47,518 nucleotides of DNA from an uncultured Chitinophagaceae bacterium (GCA_903895845.1 CAITVK010000112.1:1-47518), one strand, 5' to 3'. Positions 35,422-45,200 are shown, numbered from the stretch's first letter. The notes: generated by a model from the letters alone, not told the origin. Translations and numbers: made by a program.

Positions 35422-36777
35422 TTATAAAGTAGTAGTTGGCGTGCTGATACTTTGTTGTCTTCCTTGTACACGACCACTAGACATTAAACCATCATACTGG
35501 CGCATTAACAAGTAAGTTTCTATTTGCTGCAATGTATCCAAAACAACACCCACCATAATCAACAAACTCGTACCACCAAAGAAAGTACTGAAGGATTGCG
35601 TTACACCCAATCTCTGTGCAAATCCAGGCATGATACCAACGATAGCTAAGAAAATGGCACCAGGCAAAGTAATTTTATCCATAATTGCACCGATATAATC
35701 AGCAGTTGGTTCACCAGGTTTAACTCCAGGAACAAAACCATTGTTGCGTTTTAAATCTTCAGCTATTTGTTTAGGGTTAAAAATCAATGCAGTGTAAAGG
35801 AAAGTAAATCCAATAACCATCACTGAGTAAATAACCATGTACCAAGGGTTACTGTGGTCACTAAACATCCTTACAAAGCCCTTTGCAGAATCTAGATTAG
35901 TAAAAGAAACGAGCGTAGGCAAGAACATAATTGCTTGCGCAAAGATGATAGGCATAACGCCTGCACTGTTAACTTTTACAGGTAAGAATTGTCTTGCTCC
36001 ACCAACCTGACGATTACCAATGATTTGTTTAGCATAGTTTACAGGTATCTTACGAACACCTTGTACTAATATAATAAGTCCCATTATTATTGTAACGAGT
36101 ATTGCAACTTCAATTAAGAATATCAACAATCCACCACCACCTTTCTCACTTTTGGCAGTGAACTCTTGCAAGAGAGATTGTGGAAGACGAGCGAGGATAC
36201 CCACCATTATAATGATAGATGTACCGTTACCCAACCCTTTATCTTGTATTTTCTCACCCAACCACATTACAAACAAAGTACCAGCTGATAATGTGATTAT
36301 AGTTGAGAAAGCAAAGAATGGTTGATATGCAGGAATTAAAGCCTCTGCATAACCAGGACTTTTGAGGTAAGCAACATAAGCACCTGCTTGAAACATCGTT
36401 ACAATAATAGTGAGGTAACGAGTCCATTGATTAATTTTCTTACGTCCGCTTTCACCTTCCTTCTGAACCTTTTGCAATTGAGGTATTAATATAGTCATCA
36501 ACTGCATAAAGATTGAAGCAGAGATGTAAGGCATTATACCCAATGCCAAGATTGAAGCCTGAGAAAAGGCTCCACCAGCAAAAGTATCAAACAACCCTAG
36601 CAAACCGTTTTTTGAACTTCCTGCTTTGGCTGCTTGAAGTAAGTTAGGATTTATCCCTGGTAATGTTATCTGTGTGCCTAATCTGTAAGTTAATACAAGC
36701 ATTAATGTTACGACAATTTTATTGCGTAACTCTTCGATGGCCCATATATTCTTTAAGGTGTCAATAAATTTTTTCAC
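35422..36777 (-). CDS. secY: Preprotein translocase subunit SecY
   Basis: The 451-residue central channel of the Sec translocon, with ten membrane helices. Typical motifs are LGTQITLPGINP in the first loop, the plug-region DTFAGGAFSQASILALGIMPYISASI, and the cytoplasmic QKEGESGRKKINQWTRYLT. The start codon is GTG (36777), unlike the ATG of most of its neighbours. It lies 81 bp after rplO, with an intrinsic-terminator hairpin in between and another after its stop, so its expression is probably set below that of the ribosomal genes. The N-terminal helix begins MKKFIDTLKNIWAIEELRNK, normal for the family. Confidence 0.96.
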   Translation of the reverse strand: MKKFIDTLKNIWAIEELRNKIVVTLMLVLTYRLGTQITLPGINPNLLQAAKAGSSKNGLLGLFDTFAGGAFSQASILALGIMPYISASIFMQLMTILIPQLQKVQKEGESGRKKINQWTRYLTIIVTMFQAGAYVAYLKSPGYAEALIPAYQPFFAFSTIITLSAGTLFVMWLGEKIQDKGLGNGTSIIIMVGILARLPQSLLQEFTAKSEKGGGGLLIFLIEVAILVTIIMGLIILVQGVRKIPVNYAKQIIGNRQVGGARQFLPVKVNSAGVMPIIFAQAIMFLPTLVSFTNLDSAKGFVRMFSDHSNPWYMVIYSVMVIGFTFLYTALIFNPKQIAEDLKRNNGFVPGVKPGEPTADYIGAIMDKITLPGAIFLAIVGIMPGFAQRLGVTQSFSTFFGGTSLLIMVGVVLDTLQQIETYLLMRQYDGLMSSGRVQGRQQSISTPTTTL

Positions 36778-36811
36778 GTGAATTCTTGAGTTAAATTAAA
36801 AATCCTAAAAC

Positions 36812-36842
36812 AAAAAAAGACGCATCAGCTTTTGATGCGCCT
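36812..36842 (-). terminator. Intrinsic terminator between rplO and secY
   Basis: Read on the minus strand, AGGCGCATCA (36842-36833) pairs with TGATGCGTCT (36827-36818), a 10-bp stem with one G-U pair and a 5-base loop, followed immediately by a run of T (36818-36812). This is a strong rho-independent terminator shape lying inside an otherwise continuous ribosomal operon, 16 bp after the rplO stop codon. Confidence 0.85.
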
Positions 36843-36857
36843 GCCAAAGTAAGTAAT

Positions 36858-37307
36858 TTATCTTACAATTTCAACACTACCACCCAAAGACTCGATTAAT
36901 TCTTTTGCTTTCGCACTCAAAGCATTTACTTTAAAGGTGAGCTTTGTCTTTAATTCACCAGTTGCAAGTACTTTTACTTTATCAGTTTTAGATATTAACC
37001 CGTTAGTATAGAGACTTTCTACAGAGAACTCAGAGAAAGCATACTTTTCGTTTAATTGTTCTATTTGTCCGAGATTAAAGACAGTGTATTCTACACGATC
37101 AGGGTTCTTGAATCCACGCTTAGGAATACGACGCTGAATAGGCATCTGACCACCTTCATGTGCATTCTTACGTTGATAACCAGCTCTTTGTTGACTACCC
37201 TTATTACCTTTGGTAGAAGTTCCACCTTTACCACTTGCTTCACCACGACCTAATCTTTTTTCTTTGTGAGTAGAGCCTGCCGCAGGTTTTAAACTATGTA
37301 ATTTCAT
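36858..37307 (-). CDS. rplO: 50S ribosomal protein L15
   Basis: A 149-residue L15 (uL15) that binds 23S rRNA late in large-subunit assembly. The Gly/Lys-rich N-terminus (LGRGEASGKGGTSTKGNKGSQQRAG) and the globular C-terminal fold ending ELIESLGGSVEIV are typical. The ATG at 37307 (MKLHSLKPAAGS) matches the family start; an upstream in-frame start at 37337 would add ten unlikely residues. It is the last ribosomal protein gene before the terminator that precedes secY. Confidence 0.96.
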   Translation of the reverse strand: MKLHSLKPAAGSTHKEKRLGRGEASGKGGTSTKGNKGSQQRAGYQRKNAHEGGQMPIQRRIPKRGFKNPDRVEYTVFNLGQIEQLNEKYAFSEFSVESLYTNGLISKTDKVKVLATGELKTKLTFKVNALSAKAKELIESLGGSVEIVR

Positions 37308-37366
37308 ATTTGTGATTTTGTACTTACGGGGTATCACCCCCTCGCTTATTAGAAAATAATATTTGT

Positions 37367-37651
37367 CTACGCTTCTTCTTGAGAAACATCTTTCGTTACT
37401 TCAGCAACAACAGTGGTTTCTACCTTAGCAACCTTTTCAGAAGCTTTCTTTTTCGCAGGAGCTTTGGGTGATTCGCTTAAGGTGTCAACTTTTACAAGAT
37501 GACTAACTTTTTTAACCATTCCAAGAATCTGTGGAGTAGCTTCTACTTCGCGAGACGCATTCAGTTTTCTCAAGCCAAGAGCTACCAAAGTCTTTTTTTG
37601 ACGCTCAGATCTGTCTATACCGCTCTTTACTTGTGTTATCTTAATATTCAT
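37367..37651 (-). CDS. rpmD: 50S ribosomal protein L30 with C-terminal extension
   Basis: The first 56 residues (IKITQVKSGIDRSERQKKTL to MVKKVSHLVKV) are a complete L30 (uL30), normally about 60 residues. The gene continues with an additional tail of nearly 38 residues, Lys/Ala-rich and then acidic (SPKAPAKKKASEKVAKVETT to DVSQEEA), which looks disordered. The tail is in frame and no stop occurs before it, so it appears genuine. It lies between rpsE and rplO as usual. Confidence 0.94.
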   Translation of the reverse strand: MNIKITQVKSGIDRSERQKKTLVALGLRKLNASREVEATPQILGMVKKVSHLVKVDTLSESPKAPAKKKASEKVAKVETTVVAEVTKDVSQEEA

Positions 37652-37683
37652 AAAAATTGTATAATTGATAATCTGCTAGATTA

Positions 37684-38205
37684 TTAACCGTTAAATACTT
37701 TGCTTAACTTAACTCCACGTGTTTTAGAAATTTCAATTGGCTCACGCAACAAAGACAATGCTTTTATTGTAGCTTTTACCACATTGTGAGGGTTAGCTGA
37801 ACCAAGATTTTTTGCTAAAACGTCAGTAATACCAGCGCTCTCTAAAACAGCACGCATGCTACCACCGGCAATAACACCAGCTCCGTGTGCAGCAGGCTTG
37901 ATAAGCACTTTAGCCGCACCAGCTTTTGCTAATTGATCATGAGGTATTGTACCGTGTGAAATTGGAACCTTTACAAGATTCTTTTTTGCATCTTCAATAC
38001 CTTTTACTATGGCTTCTTGAACTTCTTTAGCTTTTCCTAAACCTTGACCAACAATACCAGCTTCGTTACCGACAACAACCAAAGCAGAAAAACTAAAAGT
38101 ACGACCACCTTTGGTTGTTTTAACAACACGATTTATCGCAACTACTTTGTCTTTTAATTCGACATCACCACCTGCTTTAATCTTAGAATCTAATGGGTTA
38201 GACAT
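37684..38205 (-). CDS. rpsE: 30S ribosomal protein S5
   Basis: A 173-residue S5 (uS5) that takes part in decoding accuracy at the A-site side of the small subunit. The double-stranded-RNA-binding N-domain holds [21 protein letters not shown], and the C-domain contains the conserved [20 protein letters not shown] short N-terminal extension ([20 protein letters not shown]) precedes the core. It is 21 bp from rplR and 32 bp from rpmD. Confidence 0.97.
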   Translation of the reverse strand: MSNPLDSKIKAGGDVELKDKVVAINRVVKTTKGGRTFSFSALVVVGNEAGIVGQGLGKAKEVQEAIVKGIEDAKKNLVKVPISHGTIPHDQLAKAGAAKVLIKPAAHGAGVIAGGSMRAVLESAGITDVLAKNLGSANPHNVVKATIKALSLLREPIEISKTRGVKLSKVFNG

Positions 38206-38226
38206 ATTTCTAATTAATTATTATTA

Positions 38227-38580
38227 TTAAAATTGTAATCCACCTTCTCTTGCACCGTCAGCAACAGCTTTGATACGACCATGATAAAGGTTTCCGCCAC
38301 GATCAAAAACACAAGTTTCTAATCCTAATGCTTTAGCTTTCAAAGCTATTGAGGCACCAACAAGCTTAGATTTGTCCACCTTTGGGACTTTTTGAGCAAC
38401 AATATCTTTTTCTTTGGACGAAGAAGCTGCAAGTGTAACTGCATTTTCATCATCAATCAATTGAGCATAAATTTCAGCATTGCTTCTAAAAACTGAAAGA
38501 CGAGGCTTAGTAGCTGTACCAGATACTTTCTTACGAATTCTATATCTTATTTTTTGTCTTTGAACTAATTTAGTATTCAT
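38227..38580 (-). CDS. rplR: 50S ribosomal protein L18
   Basis: A 117-residue L18 (uL18), which attaches 5S rRNA to the large subunit. It shows the basic N-terminus (RQKIRYRIRKKVSGT), RLSVFRSNAEIYAQLIDD, and the conserved ending VFDRGGNLYHGRIKAVADGAREGGL. The 45-bp gap to rplF contains only a small weak hairpin (ATCCG/CGGAT). Confidence 0.97.
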   Translation of the reverse strand: MNTKLVQRQKIRYRIRKKVSGTATKPRLSVFRSNAEIYAQLIDDENAVTLAASSSKEKDIVAQKVPKVDKSKLVGASIALKAKALGLETCVFDRGGNLYHGRIKAVADGAREGGLQF

Positions 38581-38625
38581 TTTTTCTTATTTATATATCC
38601 GATTCTGCCGGATAAATTATTTTAA

Positions 38626-39180
38626 TTATTTACCTGCTGCCTTACCTGCTTTTCTTCTTAATACTTCACCAACATATTTAACACCCTTACCCTTATACGG
38701 TTCTGGCTTACGAAGACTTCTTAATTTTGCGGCAACTTGCCCAATCAATTGTTTGTCTATTCCTTCTAGTGAAATAATAGGATTCTTACCCTTTTCTGTC
38801 AGAGTTGTAACTTTTAGCTCACTAGGAATTTCGAATACTATATTATGAGAATATCCCAAAGCTAAATCTAAAATGTTTCCAGTATTAGCAGCTTTATAAC
38901 CAACACCCACTAACTCTAAGTCTCTTTTATATCCAGCTGTAACACCAGTTACTAGGTTGCTCAACAAGGATCTGTACAAACCATGCATAGCACGATGACG
39001 AATCTGATCGGTAGGTCGAGTAATTACTAACTCATTTCCAACAATTTCAGGTTTAATATCCCTGTCAATAGCTTGTTTAAGGACACCCTTAGGCCCTTTC
39101 ACAGAAACTATATTATCTTTTCCAATTTCAACTGTTACCCCTGCTGGAATTACAATCGGTTTTTTACCTATACGAGACAT
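38626..39180 (-). CDS. rplF: 50S ribosomal protein L6
   Basis: A 184-residue L6 (uL6) with two tandem homologous domains, located near the factor-binding site of the large subunit. Diagnostic stretches are SRIGKKPIVIPAGV at the start, VGVGYKA in the middle, and PEPYKGKGVKYVGEVLRRKAG at the end. A 79-bp gap separates it from rpsH, without a clear regulatory signal. Confidence 0.97.
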   Translation of the reverse strand: MSRIGKKPIVIPAGVTVEIGKDNIVSVKGPKGVLKQAIDRDIKPEIVGNELVITRPTDQIRHRAMHGLYRSLLSNLVTGVTAGYKRDLELVGVGYKAANTGNILDLALGYSHNIVFEIPSELKVTTLTEKGKNPIISLEGIDKQLIGQVAAKLRSLRKPEPYKGKGVKYVGEVLRRKAGKAAGK

Positions 39181-39259
39181 AGTCGACTTATTTAAGTTGT
39201 TATTACTATTTGTTTTCAGCCCCGACTAAAAGGCTTAATTATCAAATAAGATAAAATGA

Positions 39260-39658
39260 TTAGCTTATGTAGCAAAGAACCTCACCTCCTACATTCTGAG
39301 CCTTGGCTTGCTTATCTGTCAAGACACCTTTTGATGTACTAACAATAGCAACACCCAGACCATTGATAACTCTCTTTATCTCAGATGGTTTTGCGTACTG
39401 CCTTAAACCTGGTCTACTCACACGTTCAAGTGAACGAATAGCAGGTTGTTTGCTAGTTGGATCATATTTCAAGGCTATTTTAATGAGACCTTGCTTAGTA
39501 TCATCCTCAAATTTATATTTCAAAATGTAACCTTGCTCATATAAAATCTCTGTAATTCTCTTCTTTAAATTTGAAGCAGGGATTTCAACTATCCTATGTC
39601 CAGCCATTTGAGCATTCCGAATCCTTGTTAAAAAATCTGCAATAGGATCAGTAACCAT
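39260..39658 (-). CDS. rpsH: 30S ribosomal protein S8
   Basis: A 132-residue S8 (uS8), a primary 16S rRNA-binding protein; in other bacteria it also autoregulates the spc operon. It begins TDPIADFLTRIRNAQMAGH and ends with STSKGVLTDKQAKAQNVGGEVLCYI, the canonical C-terminal signature. It follows rpsN by 56 bp. I saw no obvious mimic of the S8 rRNA site near rplE, but did not fold it. Confidence 0.97.
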   Translation of the reverse strand: MVTDPIADFLTRIRNAQMAGHRIVEIPASNLKKRITEILYEQGYILKYKFEDDTKQGLIKIALKYDPTSKQPAIRSLERVSRPGLRQYAKPSEIKRVINGLGVAIVSTSKGVLTDKQAKAQNVGGEVLCYIS

Positions 39659-39714
39659 ATTTCTTATATTAATACTTTGTAAAAATTAAATTTCAATTCA
39701 AATGAAGGAAGAAA

Positions 39715-39984
39715 CTACCAGCTTGCTTTTTTTATACCAGGTATTTTACCATTCAGTGCCATATCTCGGAAGATAACGCGGGAAATTCCAAAATAACGCA
39801 TGTAACCTTTAGGTCTTCCGGTAAGTTGACAACGATTCTTTAGCCTTACAGGAGACGCGTTTTTAGGAAGTAAATCCAAACCAGCAAAATCGCCAGCTGC
39901 TTTAAGAGCTGCTCTTTTTTGTGCAAATTTTGCAACCATTTTCTCACGCTTCCTTTGCCTAGCCTTAATTGATTCTTTCGCCAT
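39715..39984 (-). CDS. rpsN: 30S ribosomal protein S14, zinc-independent form
   Basis: An 89-residue S14 (uS14) of the long, zinc-free type: only a single cysteine ([20 protein letters not shown]) and no CxxC pairs. It is part of the 30S head. It starts [20 protein letters not shown] and ends [10 protein letters not shown]. It lies 10 bp after rplE. Confidence 0.97.
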   Translation of the reverse strand: MAKESIKARQRKREKMVAKFAQKRAALKAAGDFAGLDLLPKNASPVRLKNRCQLTGRPKGYMRYFGISRVIFRDMALNGKIPGIKKASW

Positions 39985-39994
39985 TTTGTATTAT

Positions 39995-40570
39995 TTAAAC
40001 GTTTTCTTTTTTAATGTTCTTGAAAGGCATACCAAGTTCCTTAAGTAACTCGTAAGCTTCCTCATTGCTTGTAGCAGTAGTAACAAAAGTGATATCTAAC
40101 CCTGTAATCTTATTAACCTTATCAATATCAATTTCAGGGAAAATAATTTGTTCTGTAACACCTAAAGTATAGTTACCACGACCATCAAAAGCCTTATCAC
40201 TTACACCTTTAAAATCCCTAACACGAGGTAGTGCAACAGAAACTAATCTATCCAAAAACTCAAACATTTTCTCTCCACGTAGTGTAACTCTAGCACCAAT
40301 TGGCATACCCTTACGCAATTTGAAATTTGAAATATCTTTCTTAGAATAAGTAGGTACAGACTTTTGACCAGTGATTGTTGCAAGTTCTTCTACTGCAATG
40401 TCAACTAATTTCTTATCAGTTACAGCACCATTAACACCTCTGTTAATACAAATCTTCTGTAACTTAGGCGCTTGCATAACGCTTTTGTACTGGAACTTTT
40501 TCATTAAGGCAGGGATAACTTCCTGAGAATACTTATCTGCTAACCTTGGAGTATATTTTATTGTGCTCAT
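39995..40570 (-). CDS. rplE: 50S ribosomal protein L5
   Basis: A 191-residue L5 (uL5) that contacts 5S rRNA and the P-site tRNA. The family pattern is clear: KIALNRGV-like [27 protein letters not shown], and [23 protein letters not shown]. Its ATG shares one base with the rplX stop codon (TAATG), implying translational coupling. The C-terminus is slightly extended ([10 protein letters not shown]). Confidence 0.97.
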   Translation of the reverse strand: MSTIKYTPRLADKYSQEVIPALMKKFQYKSVMQAPKLQKICINRGVNGAVTDKKLVDIAVEELATITGQKSVPTYSKKDISNFKLRKGMPIGARVTLRGEKMFEFLDRLVSVALPRVRDFKGVSDKAFDGRGNYTLGVTEQIIFPEIDIDKVNKITGLDITFVTTATSNEEAYELLKELGMPFKNIKKENV

Positions 40571-40908
40571 TATTTTATTACCTCCCCTGATTTTTTTGAA
40601 ACACGTATTAATTTTCCTTCACTTCTTTCCCTCTTGATCTTAGTTGGAGCTTTAGCTTTGGCGTCCCACAACATAACGTTGGAGATACTTATGTAAGCTT
40701 CCTTTTTTTCAATAGATCCTTTAGTATTTTGAGCAGTTGGCTTTATGTGCTTTGTAGCTAATGCTACGCCTTCAACCAAAACTTTACCTTTTTCAATATT
40801 TACTTCCAATATTGTCCTAGGCTTTTTCAAATCCTTGTCATCTCCAGCTATAACAACAACAGTGTCTCCTTTTTTGATGTTATATTTAGGTTTAAATCGT
40901 GTACTCAT
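40570..40908 (-). CDS. rplX: 50S ribosomal protein L24
   Basis: A 112-residue L24 (uL24), an assembly initiator that binds 23S rRNA through a KOW domain ([21 protein letters not shown]). The C-terminal part has [18 protein letters not shown] and ends in a basic tail. The ATG at 40908 ([10 protein letters not shown]) is the normal start; an upstream in-frame start would add 13 unrelated residues. Its stop overlaps the rplE start. Confidence 0.95.
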   Translation of the reverse strand: MSTRFKPKYNIKKGDTVVVIAGDDKDLKKPRTILEVNIEKGKVLVEGVALATKHIKPTAQNTKGSIEKKEAYISISNVMLWDAKAKAPTKIKRERSEGKLIRVSKKSGEVIK

Positions 40909-40980
40909 TTTTATTGCTTTTAATCTGCCAAACAGATTGTAAATCAAAACTATTTAAAAGAAAGTTTACCTTAAATTAGA

Positions 40981-41349
40981 CTATAGAACTTCTGGAGCCA
41001 AAGAAATTATTTTCATATACCCCTTGTCACGAAGTTCTCTCGCAACTGGCCCAAAAATACGTGTACCCCTTGGATCATCAGCATTGTTCAACAATACTAC
41101 TGCATTATCATCAAAACGAATATAGGAACCATCCTTTCTCCGCAGCTTATTTTTTGTTCTAACAATGACAGCCTTGGAAACAGTACCTTTTTTTATACCG
41201 CCTGCTGGAATAGCATCCTTTACAGTAACAACGATTTTGTCTCCAATTTTAGCATAATCTTGTCCACTATTTCCTAATACTTTTATACAAAGTACTTCCT
41301 TGGCACCACTATTATCTGCTACATTTAATCTACTCTCTTGCTGTATCAT
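40981..41349 (-). CDS. rplN: 50S ribosomal protein L14
   Basis: A 122-residue L14 (uL14) that sits at the subunit interface and forms a bridge with 16S rRNA. It opens [19 protein letters not shown] and contains [21 protein letters not shown] and the terminal [16 protein letters not shown], all typical. The gap to rpsQ is 95 bp and that to rplX 72 bp, slightly long for this cluster but without a clear hairpin. Confidence 0.97.
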   Translation of the reverse strand: MIQQESRLNVADNSGAKEVLCIKVLGNSGQDYAKIGDKIVVTVKDAIPAGGIKKGTVSKAVIVRTKNKLRRKDGSYIRFDDNAVVLLNNADDPRGTRIFGPVARELRDKGYMKIISLAPEVL

Positions 41350-41444
41350 TTTTGAGCCTTTTAAAAACTGTTTTCTGCAAAACAGTTATTGAATTATGAT
41401 TTATTTACAGTGTATTATTAGATAAACACTTGTATAATAAAAGA

Positions 41445-41711
41445 TTATTTTGCCTTCTCGATTACTTCAACCAATCTCCAACGCTTAGTTTTACTAAGAG
41501 GACGGGTCTCCATAATCTTAACAACATCCCCTATAGTACACTCATCTTTTTCATCATGAGCGTGAAACTTAGTGGTCTTTTTTACGAACTTACCATAAAT
41601 AGGGTGCTTCACTTTTCTTTCAACTGCAACAGTAATAGTCTTTTCCATCTTATTACTAGTAACAGTTCCAACCCTAGTTTTACGCAAATTTCTTTCAAGT
41701 ACTGATTCCAT
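41445..41711 (-). CDS. rpsQ: 30S ribosomal protein S17
   Basis: An 88-residue S17 (uS17), a primary 16S rRNA-binding protein with an OB fold. [23 protein letters not shown] is the N-terminal signature, followed by [19 protein letters not shown] and the family motif [18 protein letters not shown]. It begins 14 bp after rpmC. Confidence 0.97.
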   Translation of the reverse strand: MESVLERNLRKTRVGTVTSNKMEKTITVAVERKVKHPIYGKFVKKTTKFHAHDEKDECTIGDVVKIMETRPLSKTKRWRLVEVIEKAK

Positions 41712-41725
41712 TGTTTTATACTTTG

Positions 41726-41932
41726 TTAAGCTAAAGCTCTTTTTTGTAATTCCGTTTTTACACGGGCTATATCTTTTCTCAAACTACGAATACTCATCGG
41801 ATTCTCGATCGGAGAGATTGCATGAGCAAACTCCAATTTTTTTAGTCTTAGAGAATCTTCCTTAGCCCTAACTTTTAGTTCTTGCTCAGAAAGACTTCTT
41901 AAATCATTATTAAATTCTACTTTCTTTATCAT
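41726..41932 (-). CDS. rpmC: 50S ribosomal protein L29
   Basis: A 68-residue two-helix protein (uL29) near the peptide exit tunnel. [29 protein letters not shown] and [19 protein letters not shown] show the paired helices; the PxxIRxLRKxIAR motif at the start of the second helix is diagnostic. Between rplP and rpsQ as expected. Confidence 0.96.
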   Translation of the reverse strand: MIKKVEFNNDLRSLSEQELKVRAKEDSLRLKKLEFAHAISPIENPMSIRSLRKDIARVKTELQKRALA

Positions 41933-41989
41933 TTTATTGCTTTTAAGAGGTACTAAATTTTATCTCTAAAATATATACCAATTATTATA

Positions 41990-42412
41990 TTAAGCTTGTT
42001 GCAAATCTCTTCTAACTATAAACTTAGTTGCAATTGGCAGCTTTTGAGAAGCCAAATGCATCGCATGTTTTGCTGTTTCTTCGCTTACTCCATCGCACTC
42101 AAAAATGATACGACCTGGTTCAACGACAGCAGCCCAATATTCTGGATTACCCTTACCCTTACCCATACGTACTTCAGCAGGCTTGTGGGTAATAATTTTA
42201 TCAGGGAATATTCTAATCCAAACATTTCCTTCTCTCTTCATTGCACGTGTCATTGACTGACGAGCAGATTCCAATTGACGATTAGTTAACCAAATTGGTT
42301 CTAATGCCTTTAGCGCAAATGATCCAAAAGCTATATAAGAACCACGTTTTGCTACTTCGCGAATCCTTCCTTTCTGTTGCTTTCTATGTTTACTTCTTTT
42401 AGGTTGTAACAT
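41990..42412 (-). CDS. rplP: 50S ribosomal protein L16
   Basis: A 140-residue L16 (uL16), placed near the A site and needed for late large-subunit assembly. It starts [16 protein letters not shown] and contains [24 protein letters not shown] and [15 protein letters not shown], with [16 protein letters not shown] at the end. The arginine equivalent to the hydroxylated one in some species lies in EVRMGKGKG. Confidence 0.97.
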   Translation of the reverse strand: MLQPKRSKHRKQQKGRIREVAKRGSYIAFGSFALKALEPIWLTNRQLESARQSMTRAMKREGNVWIRIFPDKIITHKPAEVRMGKGKGNPEYWAAVVEPGRIIFECDGVSEETAKHAMHLASQKLPIATKFIVRRDLQQA

Positions 42413-42460
42413 CTTATATTTTTTCCGTTATTATTTATTTAACCGAACTAAGTTTGAAAA

Positions 42461-43279
42461 TTAATTTCTTCTTTGTCCGCCACCTGCATTAGCACCTCTT
42501 CTATCTCCACCACCGTTTTGACGATCACCGTATCCACCACCTCTTCTTTCTCCAGAATTTCTTCTATCGTCTCCACCTCTTCCGCGATCGTCTCTCTTCT
42601 CGCTCATATCGTTCTTTCCTCCAACAAAGTTTGGATTCAATTCACGCTTTCCGAGAACTTCTCCTTTACAAATCCAAACCTTTATGCCAATTTTTCCGTA
42701 AACAGTTTGTGCAAAAACACTTGCATAGTCAATATCCATACGGAAAGTGTGTAATGGCGTACGACCTTGCTTTATTTCTTCGGAACGAGCGATTTCAGCG
42801 CCACCTAAACGACCACTTACTCTTACTTTTATACCTTCAGCTCCCATTCTCAAGGTAGAAGCGATAGCCATTTTGATGGCTCTTTTGAAGTTAATCCTAT
42901 TTTCAATTTGTCTTGCGATTGTATCTCCAACAATTGTAGCATCAAGCTCCGGTCTTCTTATTTCGAGAATGTTTATTTGAACATCTTCTTTCTTAGTAAG
43001 TTTCTTAAGCTCTTCTTTAATACGGTCTACTTCTCCACCGCCTTTACCGATTATAATACCAGGCTTACTAGTATGTATGGTAACAATTAGTTTACCTAAA
43101 GTACGCTCGATTACAATTCTCGCTATCCCTCCTTTGCTGATACGGGCACTCAGGTAAGTTCTAATCTTATCGTCTTCTATCAATTTACCAGCATAATCAT
43201 TTTTGCTAGCATACCAATTACTCTCCCATCCACGGATAATACCTAACCTATTGCCAATCGGATTTGCTTTCTGACCCAT
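42461..43279 (-). CDS. rpsC: 30S ribosomal protein S3 with Arg/Gly-rich extension
   Basis: The core (residues 1-220) is a standard S3 (uS3) that lines the mRNA entry tunnel: [14 protein letters not shown], a KH domain with IIIGKGG (75-81), and [14 protein letters not shown] in the C-domain. Residues from about 226 to 272 are an additional low-complexity tail of Arg, Gly, Asp and Asn ([26 protein letters not shown]), an RGG-like sequence likely to be disordered and RNA-binding. Confidence 0.97.
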   Translation of the reverse strand: MGQKANPIGNRLGIIRGWESNWYASKNDYAGKLIEDDKIRTYLSARISKGGIARIVIERTLGKLIVTIHTSKPGIIIGKGGGEVDRIKEELKKLTKKEDVQINILEIRRPELDATIVGDTIARQIENRINFKRAIKMAIASTLRMGAEGIKVRVSGRLGGAEIARSEEIKQGRTPLHTFRMDIDYASVFAQTVYGKIGIKVWICKGEVLGKRELNPNFVGGKNDMSEKRDDRGRGGDDRRNSGERRGGGYGDRQNGGGDRRGANAGGGQRRN

Positions 43280-43291
43280 AATACGGTATAA

Positions 43292-43636
43292 TTATTTTTT
43301 TGAATCTACTATTATTGTTACGTGATTACTTCTTTTGCGAACCTTGTATCCTCTTCCTTGAGGAGCTGGACGCATACGTTTAATCATAGCAGCACCATCA
43401 ACAAAGATTGTTTTTACGATTAATCCACCATCAGCAGCACTAGCACCTTCATTTTTCTGTTCCCAATTGCTGATAGCACTCTTAAGCAATTTTGCTAATG
43501 GAATTGCATTGTGTTGAGGATGAAACTCTAGAATAGACAAAGCCTTATCAACCTCCATTCCACGAACTACATCTGCTATCAACCTCATTTTACGAGGACC
43601 GGTAGGGTAGTTTTTTAATTTTGCGACTGCTTCCAT
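43292..43636 (-). CDS. rplV: 50S ribosomal protein L22
   Basis: A 114-residue L22 (uL22) whose long beta-hairpin lines the peptide exit tunnel. It includes [19 protein letters not shown], the helix with [13 protein letters not shown], and the hairpin [21 protein letters not shown] (here [13 protein letters not shown]). Insertions in this hairpin give macrolide resistance elsewhere; none is evident. It lies 12 bp before rpsC. Confidence 0.96.
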   Translation of the reverse strand: MEAVAKLKNYPTGPRKMRLIADVVRGMEVDKALSILEFHPQHNAIPLAKLLKSAISNWEQKNEGASAADGGLIVKTIFVDGAAMIKRMRPAPQGRGYKVRKRSNHVTIIVDSKK

Positions 43637-43689
43637 TTTAATTATTTCTATTTTTGTACAATTATCTAAAATTGCATTTCTAAATAAGC

Positions 43690-43959
43690 TTATTTCTTCG
43701 AACCTGCGTGACCTCTAAAGTTTCTTGTTGGAGAAAATTCCCCCAACTTGTGTCCCACCATGAATTCTGTTACATAAACTGGCACAAACTTATTACCATT
43801 GTGTACTGCAAAAGTATGACCAACAAAATCTGGTGTAATAGTACTTCTTCTACTCCAAGTTTTGATTACGCCTTTTTTACTTTTACCATCATTTATGTTT
43901 AGCACTTTCACTTCTAGATTTGCATCAACATAAGGACCTTTTTTTATCGAACGACCCAT
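43690..43959 (-). CDS. rpsS: 30S ribosomal protein S19
   Basis: An 89-residue S19 (uS19) of the 30S head. It reads [15 protein letters not shown], then [23 protein letters not shown] and the signature [24 protein letters not shown]. No unusual features; its gaps to rplB and rplV are 54 and 53 bp. Confidence 0.97.
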   Translation of the reverse strand: MGRSIKKGPYVDANLEVKVLNINDGKSKKGVIKTWSRRSTITPDFVGHTFAVHNGNKFVPVYVTEFMVGHKLGEFSPTRNFRGHAGSKK

Positions 43960-44013
43960 ATTAAAGTTTTATATTCCTTTATAAATTTCAAGCTTTACAA
44001 CTTGAAGATTAAA

Positions 44014-44856
44014 TTATTTGTTAGAAAGCTTTTTGCCATCTCTACGTTGAATAATTAACTTATCGCTTCCTTTTCCACGAGTTCTAGTCTTTTCTCCCTT
44101 AGCATATTTACCAGATCTGCTACGTGGATGACCACCAGAAGACCTACCTTCACCACCACCCATCGGGTGATCTACAGGGTTCATTGCAACACCACGTGTT
44201 CTTGGTGTTCTACCTTTCCAACGATTCACACCTGCTTTACCAGCTTGCTCCAAGTTATGATCACTATTAGAAACCACACCTATTGTAGCGAAACAATTGA
44301 TTAACAATTTTCTCAATTCACCACTTGGCATCTTGATAACTGCATATTTTTCTTCCTTATTTGCCAACTGTGCAGAAGTACCAGCACTTCTTACCAATTT
44401 ACCACCTTGACCAGGTTGTAATTCGATATTGTGGATCATAGTACCCAAAGGCATATTCTTCATCTGCAAAGCATTACCAATTTCTGGAGATACTTGATTT
44501 CCAGAGATAACTTTTGCCCCTACTTGCAAACCTTGAGGAGCGATGATATATCTTTTTTCACCATCAGCATACTGAAGAAGTGCGATAAAAGCAGTTCTGT
44601 TTGGATCGTATTCTATTGAAACAACAGTTGCTTCTATATCAAACTTATTTCTTTTGAAATCAATGATACGGTAGTGTTTTTTGTGACCACCACCAATATA
44701 CCTCATTGAACGACGACCTTGTGCATTACGACCACCAGACTTCTTTACTGGTTCCAACAAACTTTTTTCAGGTTTGTTAGTAGTGATCTCAGCATAAGCA
44801 TTACCAATTCTCCAGCGGGTGCCGGCTGTCATCGGTTTGTATTTCTTTAATGCCAT
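44014..44856 (-). CDS. rplB: 50S ribosomal protein L2
   Basis: A 280-residue L2 (uL2), a primary 23S rRNA-binding protein next to the peptidyl-transferase centre. It has [17 protein letters not shown], the middle SH3-like domain, and the conserved C-terminal [20 protein letters not shown] with the His residue (VDHP) needed for activity. It ends in a Lys-rich tail. Located between rplW and rpsS. Confidence 0.97.
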   Translation of the reverse strand: MALKKYKPMTAGTRWRIGNAYAEITTNKPEKSLLEPVKKSGGRNAQGRRSMRYIGGGHKKHYRIIDFKRNKFDIEATVVSIEYDPNRTAFIALLQYADGEKRYIIAPQGLQVGAKVISGNQVSPEIGNALQMKNMPLGTMIHNIELQPGQGGKLVRSAGTSAQLANKEEKYAVIKMPSGELRKLLINCFATIGVVSNSDHNLEQAGKAGVNRWKGRTPRTRGVAMNPVDHPMGGGEGRSSGGHPRSRSGKYAKGEKTRTRGKGSDKLIIQRRDGKKLSNK

Positions 44857-44900
44857 TTTCTATCCTTTTAAAAACGAACTTATCAGCTTCGTAACTATTA

Positions 44901-45200
44901 TTAAATATTTGTGTACAAGTCTATTGATTCTCCCTCAGCAACAGTAACAAAGGCTTTCTTGTAAGCAGGCCTTGTACCAGCAATGATTCTTCTCTTTGTT
45001 TGTCTTCCCTTGTTTTTTCCAGGAGCAACAGCTGTGTTTACGCTGGTAACGGTAACACCATAGAATTCCTCAACTGCTTTCTTAATCTCCAATTTGTTAG
45101 CCAATTTACCTACTTTAAAAGCATAAGTACGCAACTTATCTTGTTGCAAGTTTGCTTTTTCAGTCAAAATTGGTTTTATCAATACGTCTGTAAGTTTCAT
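44901..45200 (-). CDS. rplW: 50S ribosomal protein L23
   Basis: A 99-residue L23 (uL23) at the exit tunnel, the docking site for trigger factor and SRP. It shows LIKPILTEKANL, VGKLANKLEIKKAVEEFYGVTVTSVNT and the long basic loop GKNKGRQTKRRIIAGTRPAYKKAFV. Starts 28 bp after rplD ends. Confidence 0.95.
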   Translation of the reverse strand: MKLTDVLIKPILTEKANLQQDKLRTYAFKVGKLANKLEIKKAVEEFYGVTVTSVNTAVAPGKNKGRQTKRRIIAGTRPAYKKAFVTVAEGESIDLYTNI

